DNA from: Ptiloglossa arizonensis
Taxonomy: Eukaryota; Arthropoda; Insecta; Hymenoptera; Colletidae
Assembly (NCBI RefSeq): GCF_051014685.1
Contig: NW_027478723.1
Location: forward strand, 434,001-498,000
DNA length: 64,000 nt
Direction: 5' to 3'
A model generated the notes under the pieces. The model searched no databases. It had not been told where the DNA came from and saw nothing but the letters and a program-made list of their open reading frames with translations. Below, one piece after another: positions 63,873-64,000 of this stretch. A program made the translations under genes and the position numbers. Numbering within the stretch: the first letter of the stretch is position 1; every line of letters starts with the position of its first letter.

Positions 63873-64000
63873 CGCCCGATTACAACGATATGCGCACTTT
63901 TCCCCTAGGCCGTTCTAGTTTTTCGTTTCGAGCATCAGAACTGCCAAAATTTTGAGTTTCTCAAGCGTTTCTTACTTCCAAACTGCCACATCTCGCGAAC
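63873..64000. repeat. Partial monomer at right window edge
   Basis: The first 128 bases of an H'-type unit (gatatgcgc, gtttttcg, ctgccaaaat, acttcc, cacatc). It is cut by the end of the window, so the array continues beyond it. The left edge likewise begins inside the array. Confidence 0.9.

Larger units (their letters stand above)
1..64000. repeat. 175-bp satellite DNA array, about 365 monomers, all head to tail
   Basis: The window consists only of a 175-bp unit repeated in one orientation. Landmarks recur every 175 bases: the start motif cgcccgatta, the AvrII-like cctagg at unit positions 32-37, cgagcatca at 58-66, an aaaatttt tract at 74-81, tcgcga at 121-126 and a dyad at 128-143. Starts seen at 1, 176, 351, 7001 and 37276 are all in phase. 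Later starts are shifted by 1, 2 and then 3 bases after three 174-bp units, ending at a partial unit from 63873. The consensus has about 78 G+C per 175 bases and 13 CpG. No unique DNA, inverted copy or mobile element interrupts it. Such arrays are known from centromeric and pericentromeric heterochromatin of eukaryotes, and that location is my inference here. The family and species are not recognised. Confidence 0.97.

Noticed and set aside
1..64000. CRISPR array
   Set aside because: Units are 175 bp with no short repeat and unique spacer pattern. The whole unit is repeated.
1..64000. Assigning the array to a named plant, insect or nematode satellite
   Set aside because: Length and motifs do not match a family I can identify with confidence. 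A database search is needed.

Overview
The whole window is one uninterrupted satellite DNA array. A 175-bp monomer is repeated head to tail, always in the same orientation, from base 1 to base 64000. Taking the monomer start at the cgcccgatta motif at base 1, unit starts fall at 1, 176, 351 and so on, down to a last partial unit at 63873. That is 365 complete monomers plus 128 bases. The only net length changes I could place are three 174-bp monomers (37276, 42350, 44974), which share the same missing base. I see no gene, RNA gene, transposon, CRISPR array or unique sequence. A long homogenized tandem array of near-nucleosome-sized units is typical of eukaryotic centromeric or pericentromeric (less often subtelomeric) heterochromatin. 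The species cannot be named from the sequence. The consensus is about 45% GC and CpG is not depleted (13 per monomer against about 8.4 expected), so there is no sign of heavy CpG decay.

Monomers fall into recurrent types defined by linked substitutions, and the types recur in a fixed order, so this is a higher-order repeat (HOR) array. The fullest order I can reconstruct for the left part is a 12-type cycle, A-B-K-C-D-E-F-G-H-I-L-N (2,100 bp). Most local units are shortened derivatives in which one hybrid monomer marks each join. Examples are a 10-mer of 1,750 bp (7526-11025) and an 8-mer of 1,400 bp (from 11201).

Layout: 1-5075, irregular HOR copies. 5076-11025, 10-mer zone, with one 14-mer copy. 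11026-14000, 8-mer zone. 14001-35175, a second family containing types O, P, Q, R and S, arranged as long overlapping duplications with offsets of 3,850, 7,700 and 6,650 bp. 34301-46197, a third family carried on a 29-monomer (5,074-bp) tandem duplication, with a further partial copy shifted by 2,624 bp. 46198-48297, a mosaic. 48298-58972, a family whose basic unit is an 8-mer (1,400 bp) but whose copies vary from 4 to 12 monomers. 58973-64000, a mosaic of third- and fourth-family units with a 1,750-bp duplication at the end.

Each monomer carries a short dyad at positions 128-143. It is a perfect 16-bp palindrome in some types and broken in others, and it is the best candidate for a protein-binding or structural element. 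Nothing here encodes protein. The three identical 61-codon frames are by-products of one hybrid monomer that lost a stop codon. The most informative content is the record of unequal exchange: nested duplications, hybrid monomers and private markers that let the array's growth be read in order.
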